Notes under the pieces: model-generated
What the model was told of the DNA's origin: nothing
Seen by the model: only the letters and a program-made list of their open reading frames with translations
The model's database searches: none
Program-made: the position numbers and the translations under genes
Shown here: piece by piece, positions 11,788 through 19,589 of the stretch
Numbering within the stretch: position 1 is the first letter of the stretch
How the letters are laid out: each line of letters opens with the position of its first letter
Origin: Gemmatimonadota bacterium
GTDB lineage: Bacteria; Gemmatimonadota; Gemmatimonadetes; Gemmatimonadales; GWC2-71-9
Length of the DNA: 64,000 nucleotides
Assembly (NCBI GenBank): GCA_022563595.1
Contig: JADFNB010000006.1
Location: 35,268-99,267, forward strand
Direction of reading: 5' to 3'

Positions 11788-12664
11788 AGGCCAGGGCGGC
11801 GGCCAACTGTTCGGGCAGCCGGGGTCTTGCGAGCGCCGCCGTCCCGACAGCCACCAGCGACGCGCCGGCCTCCAGGTATTGGCGCACGTCGTCCACCGTA
11901 CGCACTCCCCCGACGCCGATCACCGGCAGATCGGTAGCCTCCCGGACCCGACCGGTCGCCAGGACGCCCATAGGCAGCAGGGCAGGACCGCTCACCCCTC
12001 CCTGCCCGGCCCCGAGTCGCAGTTGGCGCCCGGCCACCGATCCGGCAGACGCATCGTACAGCGTACCCGGAAAGGTATTGACCACCGCCAGTCCGTCGGC
12101 CCCCGCGTCCGCCGCCACCTTGGCCGTACGGGCCATGTCGGACAGGGTCGGTGCCAATTTGACCACCACGGGACGGCTGCTAGCGGCCCGGCAGCGCCGC
12201 ACGAGATCGGCCAAAACCTGATCGTCCGCCCCGAAATGCTCACCACCTCGAGCGGTATTCGGACAGGAGAGGTTCAGCTCGAACGCCGTAACGACAGTCT
12301 GGTGCGTCAGGGTCTCGATGACCGTCACATAATCCTCGACGGTCGCCCCCACGACGCTGACCAACACCCGCGCGCGCCTGAGATGCGCGGCGAGCCAGGG
12401 CAGCTCCTGATCCCGGGTGGCGGCGACGCCTGGATTGGCGAGTCCGATGGCGTTGAGCATCCCGCCGGCGAATTCGGCGACGCGGGGCGCCGGATGCCCG
12501 GCACGCGGCTCGGGACTCACCGACTTGGTGATGACCCCGCCCAGTCGGTCCAGGGTGATGACGCCACTCACCTCGCGCCCGAACCCCGCCGTTCCGGCGG
12601 CTAGAAGAATCGGGTTCTGGAAGCGGGTTTCGAGAACGCTGATCGGACCGGGAGGCGGCGTCAC
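11780..12664 (-). CDS. pyrD: Dihydroorotate dehydrogenase, class 1B catalytic subunit
   Basis: A 294-residue FMN TIM-barrel oxidising dihydroorotate to orotate. The catalytic base is the cysteine in ELNLSCPNTARGGEHFG near residue 130, which marks the soluble class 1 enzymes rather than the quinone-linked class 2. FMN-binding signatures include ILLAAGTAGFGRE, LAVVNTFPG and IGVGGVRTVDD. Class 1B enzymes normally pair with the PyrK flavin/Fe-S subunit, but no pyrK is present here. It is overlapped at both ends by neighbours in the operon. Confidence 0.94.
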   Translation of the reverse strand: MTPPPGPISVLETRFQNPILLAAGTAGFGREVSGVITLDRLGGVITKSVSPEPRAGHPAPRVAEFAGGMLNAIGLANPGVAATRDQELPWLAAHLRRARVLVSVVGATVEDYVTVIETLTHQTVVTAFELNLSCPNTARGGEHFGADDQVLADLVRRCRAASSRPVVVKLAPTLSDMARTAKVAADAGADGLAVVNTFPGTLYDASAGSVAGRQLRLGAGQGGVSGPALLPMGVLATGRVREATDLPVIGVGGVRTVDDVRQYLEAGASLVAVGTAALARPRLPEQLAAALAYG

Positions 12665-13992
12665 CGATCGTTGCGCCGGCCGGCCTCGGAGATGATGCGC
12701 AGCAACGAGTCCTCCAGCACCCGGTAGGCGTCCGGTGCCCTGCCGTCGAGCGCGAGCGTGTAGACCGACTCCGGGTAGCGCTCTCGTACCACTGCGATCA
12801 GCGAGTCGGCGGCGTCGGGCAGCAGCATTGCGGCGGCGAGCAGCGCCTTGGGAGCGATCGCCGAGCCGGGTGCCCTTCGGGCGATCTCTTGGAACAGCGC
12901 TGCGGCGAGGGAGGCGGCGCCCAACGAGTCCCGCATCTCCTCAGCCGCCAGGAACAGCAGCAGATCACTGCTATCGGCCGCGAGCGCCAGTGCCGCACGC
13001 CGCAGCACATTTGCATAGCGCTCCGCAATCCGTACCGGCTCTCCACCCTGCCGCATCGTGGCACGCAGCGTGTCGGCCAACGCTGGAATCAGTTCGACGC
13101 GGGTCGTGCGCCTGACCTCACGCACCGTCAGGTGTGCCTGCGCCGCGCGGCCCTCCAGCGAATCGGCGGCGACGGCGATCACCGCCCTGAACCGCACCGC
13201 GGCGGAATCGGTCGTACCGGCGGCAAGCCACCGCTTCGCGTCGCTCAGCCACAGCCGCGCTCGCTGCCTGTCGGTCAGGTCCGTTCGGGCCGTCAGCCGC
13301 GGCACCAGCTTCGAGCCAGGTGCCGGCTCGCGCTCACCGATCGTATCCAGTGTGGCGAGCCAGCGCGCCTCGTCATAAGGGGCGTCGTGGAGGCGTGTCA
13401 GGAGCAGATCGGCTGCCTCTCGGGTGCGTCCCATGCGCGCCAGCGCCACCGCCAGGGGAAAGGGTGCGGCGCGGTGTCCGCTCGCCTGGAGATCCGCGAG
13501 CGCGGCCACGGGGTCACCGAGTGCCAGGCGGGCCCGGCCCCGCAGCAGCAGCGCCGCCGCCCGACCGCTGGAATCGTCCGCTTCGACAACGGGCGACACG
13601 ATGTCCGCAACCGAGTCCGGCTCGAACATCTCGAGCCTGCAGCGCGCCAGCGTGAGGCGAGCCTCCCGCCAAATGGCGGGGTCGGGACTCGAGTCCGCCG
13701 CAAGCGCCAGCGGTATGACCGCTCGCGTGCACGCCGAGATGGCGTAGAGCGCCTTGCCCTGGAGGAGCAACGCGTCGTCGCGGTACTTGCTCTTGGGAAA
13801 CCTGGCCGCGACCGACTCGGCCTTGATCGCGGCCCGCGACCAGAGCGACCGCGCTTCACTGGTCCTTCCCTCCCGCTCCGCACGCCGGGCCTCACCCGCG
13901 AGCCGGTTCGCGTTGTATAGCCCGTTATAGTACGCACAGCCTACGGCGAGCACGGCGCACGCCACCAGCGTGATTATGACGCGGCGTGTCAC
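12661..13992 (-). CDS. TPR-type outer-membrane lipoprotein
   Basis: A 443-residue protein whose N-terminus MTRRVIITLVACAVLAVGCA ends in a lipobox, so it should be lipidated at Cys19. The rest is rich in A/L/R helices arranged as tetratricopeptide-like repeats (AERE..SEARSLWSRAAIKAESV, FPKSKYRDDALLLQGKALY and others). This is the style of BamD or YbgF proteins, although it is not clearly either. It probably acts as a periplasmic scaffold. It overlaps pyrD and the amidase gene by four bases each, so it is expressed with a cell-wall hydrolase. Confidence 0.75.
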   Translation of the reverse strand: MTRRVIITLVACAVLAVGCAYYNGLYNANRLAGEARRAEREGRTSEARSLWSRAAIKAESVAARFPKSKYRDDALLLQGKALYAISACTRAVIPLALAADSSPDPAIWREARLTLARCRLEMFEPDSVADIVSPVVEADDSSGRAAALLLRGRARLALGDPVAALADLQASGHRAAPFPLAVALARMGRTREAADLLLTRLHDAPYDEARWLATLDTIGEREPAPGSKLVPRLTARTDLTDRQRARLWLSDAKRWLAAGTTDSAAVRFRAVIAVAADSLEGRAAQAHLTVREVRRTTRVELIPALADTLRATMRQGGEPVRIAERYANVLRRAALALAADSSDLLLFLAAEEMRDSLGAASLAAALFQEIARRAPGSAIAPKALLAAAMLLPDAADSLIAVVRERYPESVYTLALDGRAPDAYRVLEDSLLRIISEAGRRNDR

Positions 13993-15194
13993 GACCCACC
14001 CGCCGAGCTGGTCTTGTCCTCGTAGCGACGCAGGTATTCGACGACGCCCTCGGCGATCGCCACAGCGAGCCGTTGCTGACCGGCCGGCGAGTTCAGGAAC
14101 TGCGCGTCCCTGCGGTTGGTGGCATACCCCGTTTCGATCAGAATCGCGGGCCGCGTAGACACCGCCAGCACCACGAACCGGTTCTGATGGACTCCACGGT
14201 TGCGCCCCGGATGGGCGCGCGCCGCGTTCGACTGGACCAGGTTTGCGAGGAGGGCGGACTCGCGAAGGATCTCATTGCTCTGCAGATCTTTCAAAATGAA
14301 CAACCGCGGGTCGTCCTGGGTCAGTGCGCCGCCGGCCTCGTAGCGGAGCGCATCGTTTTCCATCGCCGCGACCCGGCGAGCCTCCGCGGTCAGCGCCTCA
14401 CCGAGAAAGTAGGTGTGGACACCGTTCGCGCGCTGATACCCCGGCGTCCGGGACAACGCATCGACATGCACGCTCACGAACAGATCGCACACCGCCGCGC
14501 ACATGGTAGCGCGCTCGCGCAAGCCGACGAACCGGTCGGTCCTGCGCGTCATCACGACTCGGATGCCGCGCCGCTCCAATTCCGCTTCCAGCCGCTTGGC
14601 GATCGCCAGGGTTATGTGCTTTTCGTTGATCCCGCGCGGCAGGAACAACCCGATGTTCCCCACATCCCGACCGCCATGCCCCGCATCGACCACTACGGTG
14701 TGCGGCAACCGCAGACCGAACTCGTTGGGAGCGGGGCGGCGGCTACTGGACGCCGGGCGCCCCGGGGACCGAATCACCGCTGCGAGGCCCACCTCTTCGA
14801 AGCGGGCGGCCAGCGGATCGTACCTATAGGCCTCGTGAAAACGGCGCGGGATGTAGTCAGTCAGCCACTGCAGGGGAACGAACAGCGTATCCCCACTCAA
14901 GTACGCGCCTCCCGCCATCGGGACAACTGTCGCGCCATCTAGCAGCACGGGCGCATCGAGGAGAAAGCTGAACGGCACGCCGGCGAACTCTACCATCGCC
15001 CACCCGTTCCGCACCGCGCTGGAAAGCGGGAGCAACCGAGAGAGCGGCTCTACCGGGAAGGCGGGATGGCCCCGCTGCGCCGAGATGGGGATCGAGATCT
15101 CGCCCCGCGCGGTGGCCACCAGCACGGCCGTGGGCGCCACGGGATGGGACCCGCCGCCGGCAACGGCGACCGCCAGCAGCGTGGCGTGGATCAT
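13989..15194 (-). CDS. N-acetylmuramoyl-L-alanine amidase (Amidase_3)
   Basis: A 401-residue exported zinc enzyme that cleaves the MurNAc-L-Ala bond of peptidoglycan. The N-terminus is a short hydrophobic signal. Residues about 30-150 look like a copper-amine-oxidase-N-type or AMIN-like targeting region (VPLQWLTDYIPRRF). The catalytic domain starts at about 165. Zinc and catalytic residues are visible in VVVDAGHGGRDVG (His), RGINEKHITLAIA (Glu), FVSVHVDA (His) and ILIETGYATN (Glu). It lies between smpB and the TPR lipoprotein with four-base overlaps, suggesting daughter-cell separation or wall remodelling. Confidence 0.93.
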   Translation of the reverse strand: MIHATLLAVAVAGGGSHPVAPTAVLVATARGEISIPISAQRGHPAFPVEPLSRLLPLSSAVRNGWAMVEFAGVPFSFLLDAPVLLDGATVVPMAGGAYLSGDTLFVPLQWLTDYIPRRFHEAYRYDPLAARFEEVGLAAVIRSPGRPASSSRRPAPNEFGLRLPHTVVVDAGHGGRDVGNIGLFLPRGINEKHITLAIAKRLEAELERRGIRVVMTRRTDRFVGLRERATMCAAVCDLFVSVHVDALSRTPGYQRANGVHTYFLGEALTAEARRVAAMENDALRYEAGGALTQDDPRLFILKDLQSNEILRESALLANLVQSNAARAHPGRNRGVHQNRFVVLAVSTRPAILIETGYATNRRDAQFLNSPAGQQRLAVAIAEGVVEYLRRYEDKTSSAGGS

Positions 15195-15670
15195 GGCCGG
15201 CGGCCCATGGCGCGCTCCGCTTCGCGGGCCGCGATGCGGCGCTTGGCGGCTTCGCGTTTGTCGTGCAGCTGTTTGCCGCGCGCGAGCGCCAGCGTGACCT
15301 TGGCGCGGCCTCGCGCGAAGTACAAATCGAGTGGAATGAGAGTCAGACCCTTCTGGTGGACCGCCCCGATCAGGCGTCTGATCTCGCGCGTGTGCAGGAG
15401 CAACTTGCGTCGGCGCCGGGGGTCGTGGTTTACATACCCGCCCGACTCGTACGGCGAGATCGTCATGGCCTCGAGCCAGACCTCACCACCATGTACGATG
15501 CCGAAAGCCTCCTTCAGGCTCACCTTTCCGGCACGCACCGATTTCACCTCGGTCCCCGTGAGCACCAAACCCGCCTCCCAGGTCTCGAGGATATGGTAAT
15601 CGTGCCGCGCCTTAGGATTGCGGGCGACCACGAGGCCGCCTGCGGCGGCCGAACCTCGACTCGGCGACAC
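15191..15670 (-). CDS. smpB: SsrA-binding protein SmpB
   Basis: A 159-residue tmRNA-binding protein needed for trans-translation rescue of stalled ribosomes. Diagnostic stretches are NPKARHDYHILETWEAGLVL, LTGTEVKSVRAGKVSLKEAF, HDPRRRRKLLLH and RGRAKVTLALARGKQLHDKR, followed by a basic tail. It starts at a GTG (15670) with GGAG seven bases upstream. It is the first gene of an operon with strongly overlapping reading frames and has its own sigma-70-like promoter. No ssrA gene was seen in the window. Confidence 0.97.
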   Translation of the reverse strand: MSPSRGSAAAGGLVVARNPKARHDYHILETWEAGLVLTGTEVKSVRAGKVSLKEAFGIVHGGEVWLEAMTISPYESGGYVNHDPRRRRKLLLHTREIRRLIGAVHQKGLTLIPLDLYFARGRAKVTLALARGKQLHDKREAAKRRIAAREAERAMGRRP

Positions 15671-15681
15671 AAGCTAACTCC

Positions 15682-15710
15682 AAGATACAAAACGGGTTCC
15701 GAGCGGTCAA
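15682..15710 (-). promoter_or_regulatory. Promoter of the smpB operon
   Basis: The minus strand carries TTGACC (15710-15705), a 17-base spacer and TATCTT (15687-15682), about ten bases upstream of the ribosome-binding site for smpB. It stands back to back with the tRNA-Leu promoter. Confidence 0.7.
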
Positions 15711-15718
15711 GCAAGCGG

Positions 15719-15748
15719 TTGACTGCGACTCGCTCTGACGTCTATATT
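15719..15748 (+). promoter_or_regulatory. Promoter of tRNA-Leu
   Basis: TTGACT (15719-15724) and TATATT (15743-15748) are spaced by 18 bases. The tRNA begins 23 bases after the -10 box. Confidence 0.7.
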
Positions 15749-15771
15749 CCGCCGCTCACGGTTTCGTTCCT

Positions 15772-15855
15772 GCCGAAGTGGTGGAACTGGTAGACGCGCT
15801 GCGTTCAGGGCGCAGTGGGCTCAAGCCCGTGTGGGTTCGAATCCCACCTTCGGCA
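15772..15855 (+). tRNA. tRNA-Leu(CAG)
   Basis: The sequence folds as a class II tRNA. The acceptor GCCGAAG pairs with CTTCGGC, the anticodon arm TGCG-TTCAGGG-CGCA gives anticodon CAG, a long variable arm follows (GGGCTCAAGCCC), and the T arm is GTGGG-TTCGAAT-CCCAC. The 3' CCA is not encoded. Discriminator is A, as expected for leucine. Confidence 0.95.
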
Positions 15856-15861
15856 CTCAGT

Positions 15862-15873
15862 ACGTGCGCACGT
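15862..15873. repeat. Perfect 12-bp palindrome at the tRNA-Leu / moeB-remnant junction
   Basis: ACGTGCGCACGT is a perfect inverted repeat starting seven bases after the tRNA end and exactly where the truncated moeB/thiF homology stops. It could be a recombination scar or a weak terminator stem (no T-run follows). Its function is unknown. Confidence 0.45.
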
Positions 15874-15874
15874 C

Positions 15875-16270
15875 ACCATCCCGTCCACGACCTCGTCGAA
15901 CGCGCTGATGATATCCAGCGCGTTTCCCGAGACGAGACGTATCGAACCGCTCGATCGCAACGTGAGGATTGAGATCGTGGAGCCGCGCTTCGGCAGACGC
16001 GAGCTTCGAGCTGCCCACAGCGGCCGTGCCGTGAAGGATTTGGCGTTGAAGGTTGCTCTCGTCGACGATGTCGTCGTCAACCAGGCCCAACGTCCCGACG
16101 CCCGCCGCGGCGAGGTACAGAGCGGCCGGTGATCTCAAGCCGCCCGCCCCGACCAACAGCACGCGACTCCCCTTCAGCTGACGCTGGCCGTCGTACCCGA
16201 CCTCCGGCAGGATGATGTGACGGGCGTACCGGCGGAGTTCGTCAGATGTCAGCGTGCTGCCGACTATCAC
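15875..16270 (-). pseudogene. Truncated, frameshifted ThiF/MoeB-type adenylyltransferase remnant
   Basis: From the GTG at 16270 the frame encodes a clear MoeB/ThiF N-terminus: LRRYARHIILPEVGYDGQRQ, the ATP-binding VLLVGAGGLRSPAALYLA, VDDDIVDESNLQRQILH and ARLHDLNPHVAIERFDT. The homology then jumps frame near 15931 and continues as GNALDIISAFDEVVDG in the adjacent frame. It ends about 20 bases before the tRNA-Leu 3' end. Family members are 240-390 residues, so at least half the enzyme is missing. The glycine-rich loop also reads GGLRSP instead of the usual GGLGSP. This looks like a decayed gene, with the caveat that a single indel could be an assembly error. Confidence 0.8.
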
Positions 16271-16284
16271 CGCGCCTGGCTCGT

Positions 16285-16743
16285 CTAGGCCGGAACGCCC
16301 GTCGGCTGAGACAGCATCTCTGCGACCACCGCCTCCTCTGCCAGCAGATCGGCCAGCGAGACGCCGGAGAGGAACTCATCGACCCGCTCCTGGAGCGCAC
16401 GCCATACGGGCCGGATGGAACAATCGGCTCCCGGCCGACAGCGTTCGGCGTCCACGGGGCGAACCTCGCAGTTCACCTCGAACGTATGCTCTTCGGCAGC
16501 CTCGATGACGTCCTTGACGGAGATCGTGTGCGGTGCGCGGGCGAGTAGGTACCCGCCCTTGGCCCCACGCACGCTCTTCACCAAGCCGGCGCGGCGGAGC
16601 TTGAGGAGAATCTGCTCGATGTAGTCGGCAGGCAAACGCTCTTGCTCGGCGACGTCACGCGCGGGAACCGGCAAGTCGGAGCCGCGCCCGGCGAGATGCA
16701 CCGCGACGATCAGACCATATTCAGCCCAAGTCGTTATGCGCAT
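16285..16743 (-). CDS. Rrf2-family transcriptional regulator, possible Fe-S sensor
   Basis: A 152-residue winged-helix regulator starting MRITTWAEYGLIVAVHLAG at the ATG at 16743 (GGAG five bases upstream). The open frame extends further upstream without family similarity. The HTH region includes VPARDVAEQERLPADYIEQI and the conserved wing LVKSVRGAKGGYLLAR. Three cysteines in the IscR cluster-ligand region (NCEVRPVDAERCRPGADC, spacing C-x9-C-x5-C) suggest an Fe-S or redox sensor of the IscR/CymR/NsrR group. It is followed directly by the decayed moeB-like gene. Confidence 0.88.
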   Translation of the reverse strand: MRITTWAEYGLIVAVHLAGRGSDLPVPARDVAEQERLPADYIEQILLKLRRAGLVKSVRGAKGGYLLARAPHTISVKDVIEAAEEHTFEVNCEVRPVDAERCRPGADCSIRPVWRALQERVDEFLSGVSLADLLAEEAVVAEMLSQPTGVPA

Positions 16744-16760
16744 ATCGTCTCCTGCCATGC

Positions 16761-16789
16761 AATATCCGGAGGCCGCTCCTTCTGCGCAA
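16761..16789 (-). promoter_or_regulatory. Possible promoter/operator of the Rrf2 gene
   Basis: TTGCGC (16789-16784) and GATATT (16766-16761) are spaced by 17 bases on the minus strand, just upstream of the Rrf2 start. A GGAG-CGGC-CTCC inverted repeat lies in the spacer and could serve as an autoregulatory site. Both calls are weak. Confidence 0.4.
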
Positions 16790-16890
16790 GCGACACGGCC
16801 GGCTGCGGCAACAATTGAGCGACCTGAGGAGCGCGTCATCGAGCCGGTCGGACCGACCACCGATTCCCACAGCGAGCAGCTCGACGGTGA

Positions 16891-17079
16891 TCAGTCCGAA
16901 CAGTCGCCCAGCGGATAGACGAACCCACAGTTCGGACAGGGGTTCTTGCACCCCCACGACCGCGACTGGACCGGGAACCCGCAACGCAGGCACGTTGCGA
17001 CGGAGCCGCGCCCGGTGAGCGGTGTGCCACCCTCCTCCTCCTGACCTCCCACGGGTTCCCCGTTCTGTTTCGGGACCAT
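16891..17079 (-). CDS. 62-residue zinc-ribbon protein of unknown function
   Basis: The small frame encodes a proline- and glutamate-rich head followed by CLRCGFPVQSRSWGCKNPC and PNCGFVYPLGDCSD. There are seven-odd residues of CxxC/CxxxC type spaced as in a compact zinc ribbon. The dense cysteine pattern and the well-formed WGCKNPCPNCG core make chance coding unlikely. A modest AGGG lies four to five bases before the ATG at 17079. It stands alone between the Rrf2 gene and the MBL hydrolase on the same strand. I recognise no experimentally defined family; an RNA-, DNA- or metal-binding role is only a guess. Confidence 0.65.
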   Translation of the reverse strand: MVPKQNGEPVGGQEEEGGTPLTGRGSVATCLRCGFPVQSRSWGCKNPCPNCGFVYPLGDCSD

Positions 17080-17145
17080 GATCCCTGGACCAGTGTCAGT
17101 CTCCCCTGATCACTCCCTCGCGCTTGTCCGCACGGCACGGTTCCG

Positions 17146-17799
17146 TCAGGACAACCGGTACGCTCCGGTCAAGAATGGGTTGGTGCGTCGCTCCTGCCCT
17201 ATCGTGGTCGCCGGGCCGTGCCCCGAGTAGACGACGGTGTCGTCCGGCAGGGTGAGGAGTTGCTCCCTAATACTGTGCAGCAGCGCTTCGCCGTCTCCAC
17301 CGGGGAGATCGATCCGGCCCACCGATCCGGCGAACAGCACGTCGCCGGAGATCGTCACGCCGTGGCCTACGAAGGCGACACTGCCGGGGCTGTGTCCCGG
17401 CACGTGCCGAACCTCGAACTCGCAATCACCGACCCGGACGAGATCACCAGCAGCGAGGGTGCGGTCGGGTGGAGGCGGAGCCGGAAGATCGACACCGAGC
17501 ACGGCGGCAGCCTGGTCAGGCATCCGGTCGTAGAGCGGCCGATCGTCCGGATGGAGCCAGACGGGCACGCCGGACCGCTCCACCACGGGTCGTACCCCCA
17601 GGACATGATCGAGGTGAGCGTGCGTCAGCCAGATTCCCTGGAGTTCGAGCCGCTCGCTGCGGAGGCGCGCCAGAAACAGGTCGGCCTCCTCGCCGGGATC
17701 GACCAGAACCGCCTCGCCCCGGTCGCGATCGGCCACGATGTAGCAGTTCTCCGCGAAGACCCCGTTAGTGAGGCAGATGACCTCAGGGGGAGCTGGCAA
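17146..17799 (-). CDS. Metallo-beta-lactamase-fold hydrolase, glyoxalase II-like
   Basis: A 217-residue protein with the MBL motif WLTHAHLDHVLGV (HxHxDH) near residue 57, HVPGHSPGSVAF near 132, SGDVLFAGSVGRIDL (metal-bridging Asp) near 150 and a final YSGHGP histidine. The compact length and HSPGSV/GRIDLPGG features match the YcbL/GloB-like type II glyoxalase group that hydrolyses thioesters such as S-lactoylglutathione. Its substrate here is unknown. It overlaps the trxB stop region by 17 bases, so it is co-transcribed with a redox gene set. Confidence 0.88.
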   Translation of the reverse strand: MPAPPEVICLTNGVFAENCYIVADRDRGEAVLVDPGEEADLFLARLRSERLELQGIWLTHAHLDHVLGVRPVVERSGVPVWLHPDDRPLYDRMPDQAAAVLGVDLPAPPPPDRTLAAGDLVRVGDCEFEVRHVPGHSPGSVAFVGHGVTISGDVLFAGSVGRIDLPGGDGEALLHSIREQLLTLPDDTVVYSGHGPATTIGQERRTNPFLTGAYRLS

Positions 17800-18760
17800 C
17801 GGCCTGCTCTTTTCTCACCGTCAGGTATTTCTCGACCGCGATCGCCGCCGTCGTCGCATCCCCGACCGCGGTCGTGATCTGCCGCGTGAGCTGCACGCGA
17901 AGGTCGCCGGCGGCGAACAGTCCGGGAATCGAGGTCATCATGTGGTCGTCGGTGATGATGTAACCCTGGGCATCGTGCTCGAAGTGCCCTTTGATGACTC
18001 CCGAGTTGGGGATGAACCCGATGAAGATGAAGCAGCCCGTGACGGAAAGCGTGGATTGTCCCCCGGTATTCGTGTCGCGCAGCCGGAGCTGGTTCACGCC
18101 GTGGTCGTCCCCGTGAATCACTTCGACGACCTTGTTCCACACCATCTCGATCTTGGGGTTCTCGAGCGCCCGCTGCTGGAGGATCGGTGAGGCGCGGAGC
18201 TGATCGCGCCGATGGATCAGATACACCTTCTCGGCATATCGTGTCAGGTAATCCGCCTCTTCGACGGCGGCGTCGCCGCCGCCCACCACGGCAATCGTCT
18301 CCGCTTTGAAGAACGCACCGTCGCATACGGCACAGTACGACACGCCCTTCCCGGCGTACTCTTTCTCGCCGGGGACGCCGAGTTTGGTCGGGGTGCCACC
18401 TGCGGTGACGATTACCGCAGGGGCCCGATACACCTTGCCGAGTTGCGTCGTCACGTCGAAGTCACCATCCTCACGCCGTTCTATTGACTCGACCGTGTCT
18501 GTCACTATGTTGGCGCCGAATTTCTTGGCGTGGCTCGTCATCTTCTCGGCGAGATCGCGGCCGAGGATACTCTCGAATCCGATGTAGTCCTCGATGAGGT
18601 CGGTGTTCAACAATTCGCCGCCGGGTAGACCGCGCTCGATCAGCAACCCGTCGAGCATCCCCCGACCGCAGTACATCGCCGCGCACAACCCGGCCGGGCC
18701 GCCGCCGACGATGATCACGTCGTGGGTCAGCGCGTTCTGTTGGTTCTCACTCTGTGTCAT
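17783..18760 (-). CDS. trxB: Thioredoxin reductase
   Basis: A 325-residue flavoenzyme from the ATG at 18760 (GGTGGAG upstream; a start six codons earlier is possible). It has the FAD-binding DVIIVGGGPAGLCAAMYCGR, the redox-active pair in YCAVCDGAFF near residue 138, the NADPH-binding VVGGGDAAVEEADYL and the C-terminal IPGLFAAGDLR. It reduces thioredoxin with NADPH. It sits two genes downstream of a putative selenocysteine peroxiredoxin in the same run, so it could supply electrons for that peroxidase. The active site uses ordinary cysteines. Confidence 0.96.
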   Translation of the reverse strand: MTQSENQQNALTHDVIIVGGGPAGLCAAMYCGRGMLDGLLIERGLPGGELLNTDLIEDYIGFESILGRDLAEKMTSHAKKFGANIVTDTVESIERREDGDFDVTTQLGKVYRAPAVIVTAGGTPTKLGVPGEKEYAGKGVSYCAVCDGAFFKAETIAVVGGGDAAVEEADYLTRYAEKVYLIHRRDQLRASPILQQRALENPKIEMVWNKVVEVIHGDDHGVNQLRLRDTNTGGQSTLSVTGCFIFIGFIPNSGVIKGHFEHDAQGYIITDDHMMTSIPGLFAAGDLRVQLTRQITTAVGDATTAAIAVEKYLTVRKEQAVASSP

Positions 18761-18837
18761 TGCTCTCCACCTCATCACACATGTGGCCAGATGGCGCCCG
18801 CAAGAATAACGGATCTTCCCTAGCCCGGGTTCCTACG

Positions 18838-19578
18838 TCAACCGTCACCGCGCGCCTTGATCGACGCGCCGCCATCGACCACTACAGTGCTGCCCGTAGC
18901 GTAGTCGGTGGTCAGCAGGAACCGTACGGCGGCCACCACGTCGGCCGCCGTGCCCAGTCGCTTGAGCGGGGTGCGCTCGATCGCCCGGCGTTCGGCGTCA
19001 TGGTCGTAGTCGCCGGGCAGGAGAACGGCGCCCGGGATGATCCCGTTCACACGTACTTCCGGTGCCAGGATCTGGGCCAGCCCGCGCGTGAGGATCTGGA
19101 TTCCCGCCTTGCTCACGCTGTGCGGCAGATACGATGGCCACGGGTCCCGGGACGATGCGTCAGAGATGTTGACGATGAGACCGCGGCGCTCGCGGAGATA
19201 CGGCGCGGCTCCTTGCGCGACGAAAAAGGGGGCCCGCAGGTTCAGGTCCAGGACGGCCGCCCATCCATCGGGGGTCACCTGGCCGAACGGTTGCCGCACC
19301 ATGATTGCCGCCGAGTTGACGAGGATATCGAGTCGCCCCATAGCATCCGCGACACGGCGCGGGAGTGCTTCTGCCTGCACCGCATCGCGGAGATCCGTTT
19401 GGAACACGGAGGCACGGTCAGCCCCAAACCGGTCGACGACCTGCCGGGCGCCGGCGGAGGAGGTGTGATAGTGCACCGCCAGGCACGCACCGTCGTCTCC
19501 CAGCGCTTCGGCGATCGCGCGGCCCAGTCGGCGGCCACCTCCGGTAACGAGCGCGACCTTACCGGCGAGATCGGGCAT
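18838..19578 (-). CDS. Short-chain dehydrogenase/reductase, pteridine-reductase-like
   Basis: A 246-residue classical SDR with VALVTGGGRRLGRAIAEAL at the N-terminus. The RRLG variant of TGxxxGxG is seen in FolM/PTR1-like pteridine reductases. It also has DILVNSAA and the substrate-loop Ser in IVNISDASS. The proton-donating YxxxK motif reads HSVSK (PHSVSKAG): lysine is present but histidine occupies the tyrosine position, with a tyrosine three residues earlier. The protein ends STVVVDGGASI. Substrate is unknown. It lies 11 bases from the peroxiredoxin gene. Confidence 0.85.
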   Translation of the reverse strand: MPDLAGKVALVTGGGRRLGRAIAEALGDDGACLAVHYHTSSAGARQVVDRFGADRASVFQTDLRDAVQAEALPRRVADAMGRLDILVNSAAIMVRQPFGQVTPDGWAAVLDLNLRAPFFVAQGAAPYLRERRGLIVNISDASSRDPWPSYLPHSVSKAGIQILTRGLAQILAPEVRVNGIIPGAVLLPGDYDHDAERRAIERTPLKRLGTAADVVAAVRFLLTTDYATGSTVVVDGGASIKARGDG

Positions 19579-19589
19579 GGGACGGTCGG

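Noticed and set aside
12889..13920. Plus-strand frame of 343 codons opposite the TPR lipoprotein.
   Set aside because: Low-complexity Arg/Pro/His composition and no start signal; the lipoprotein signal and overlaps favour the minus strand.
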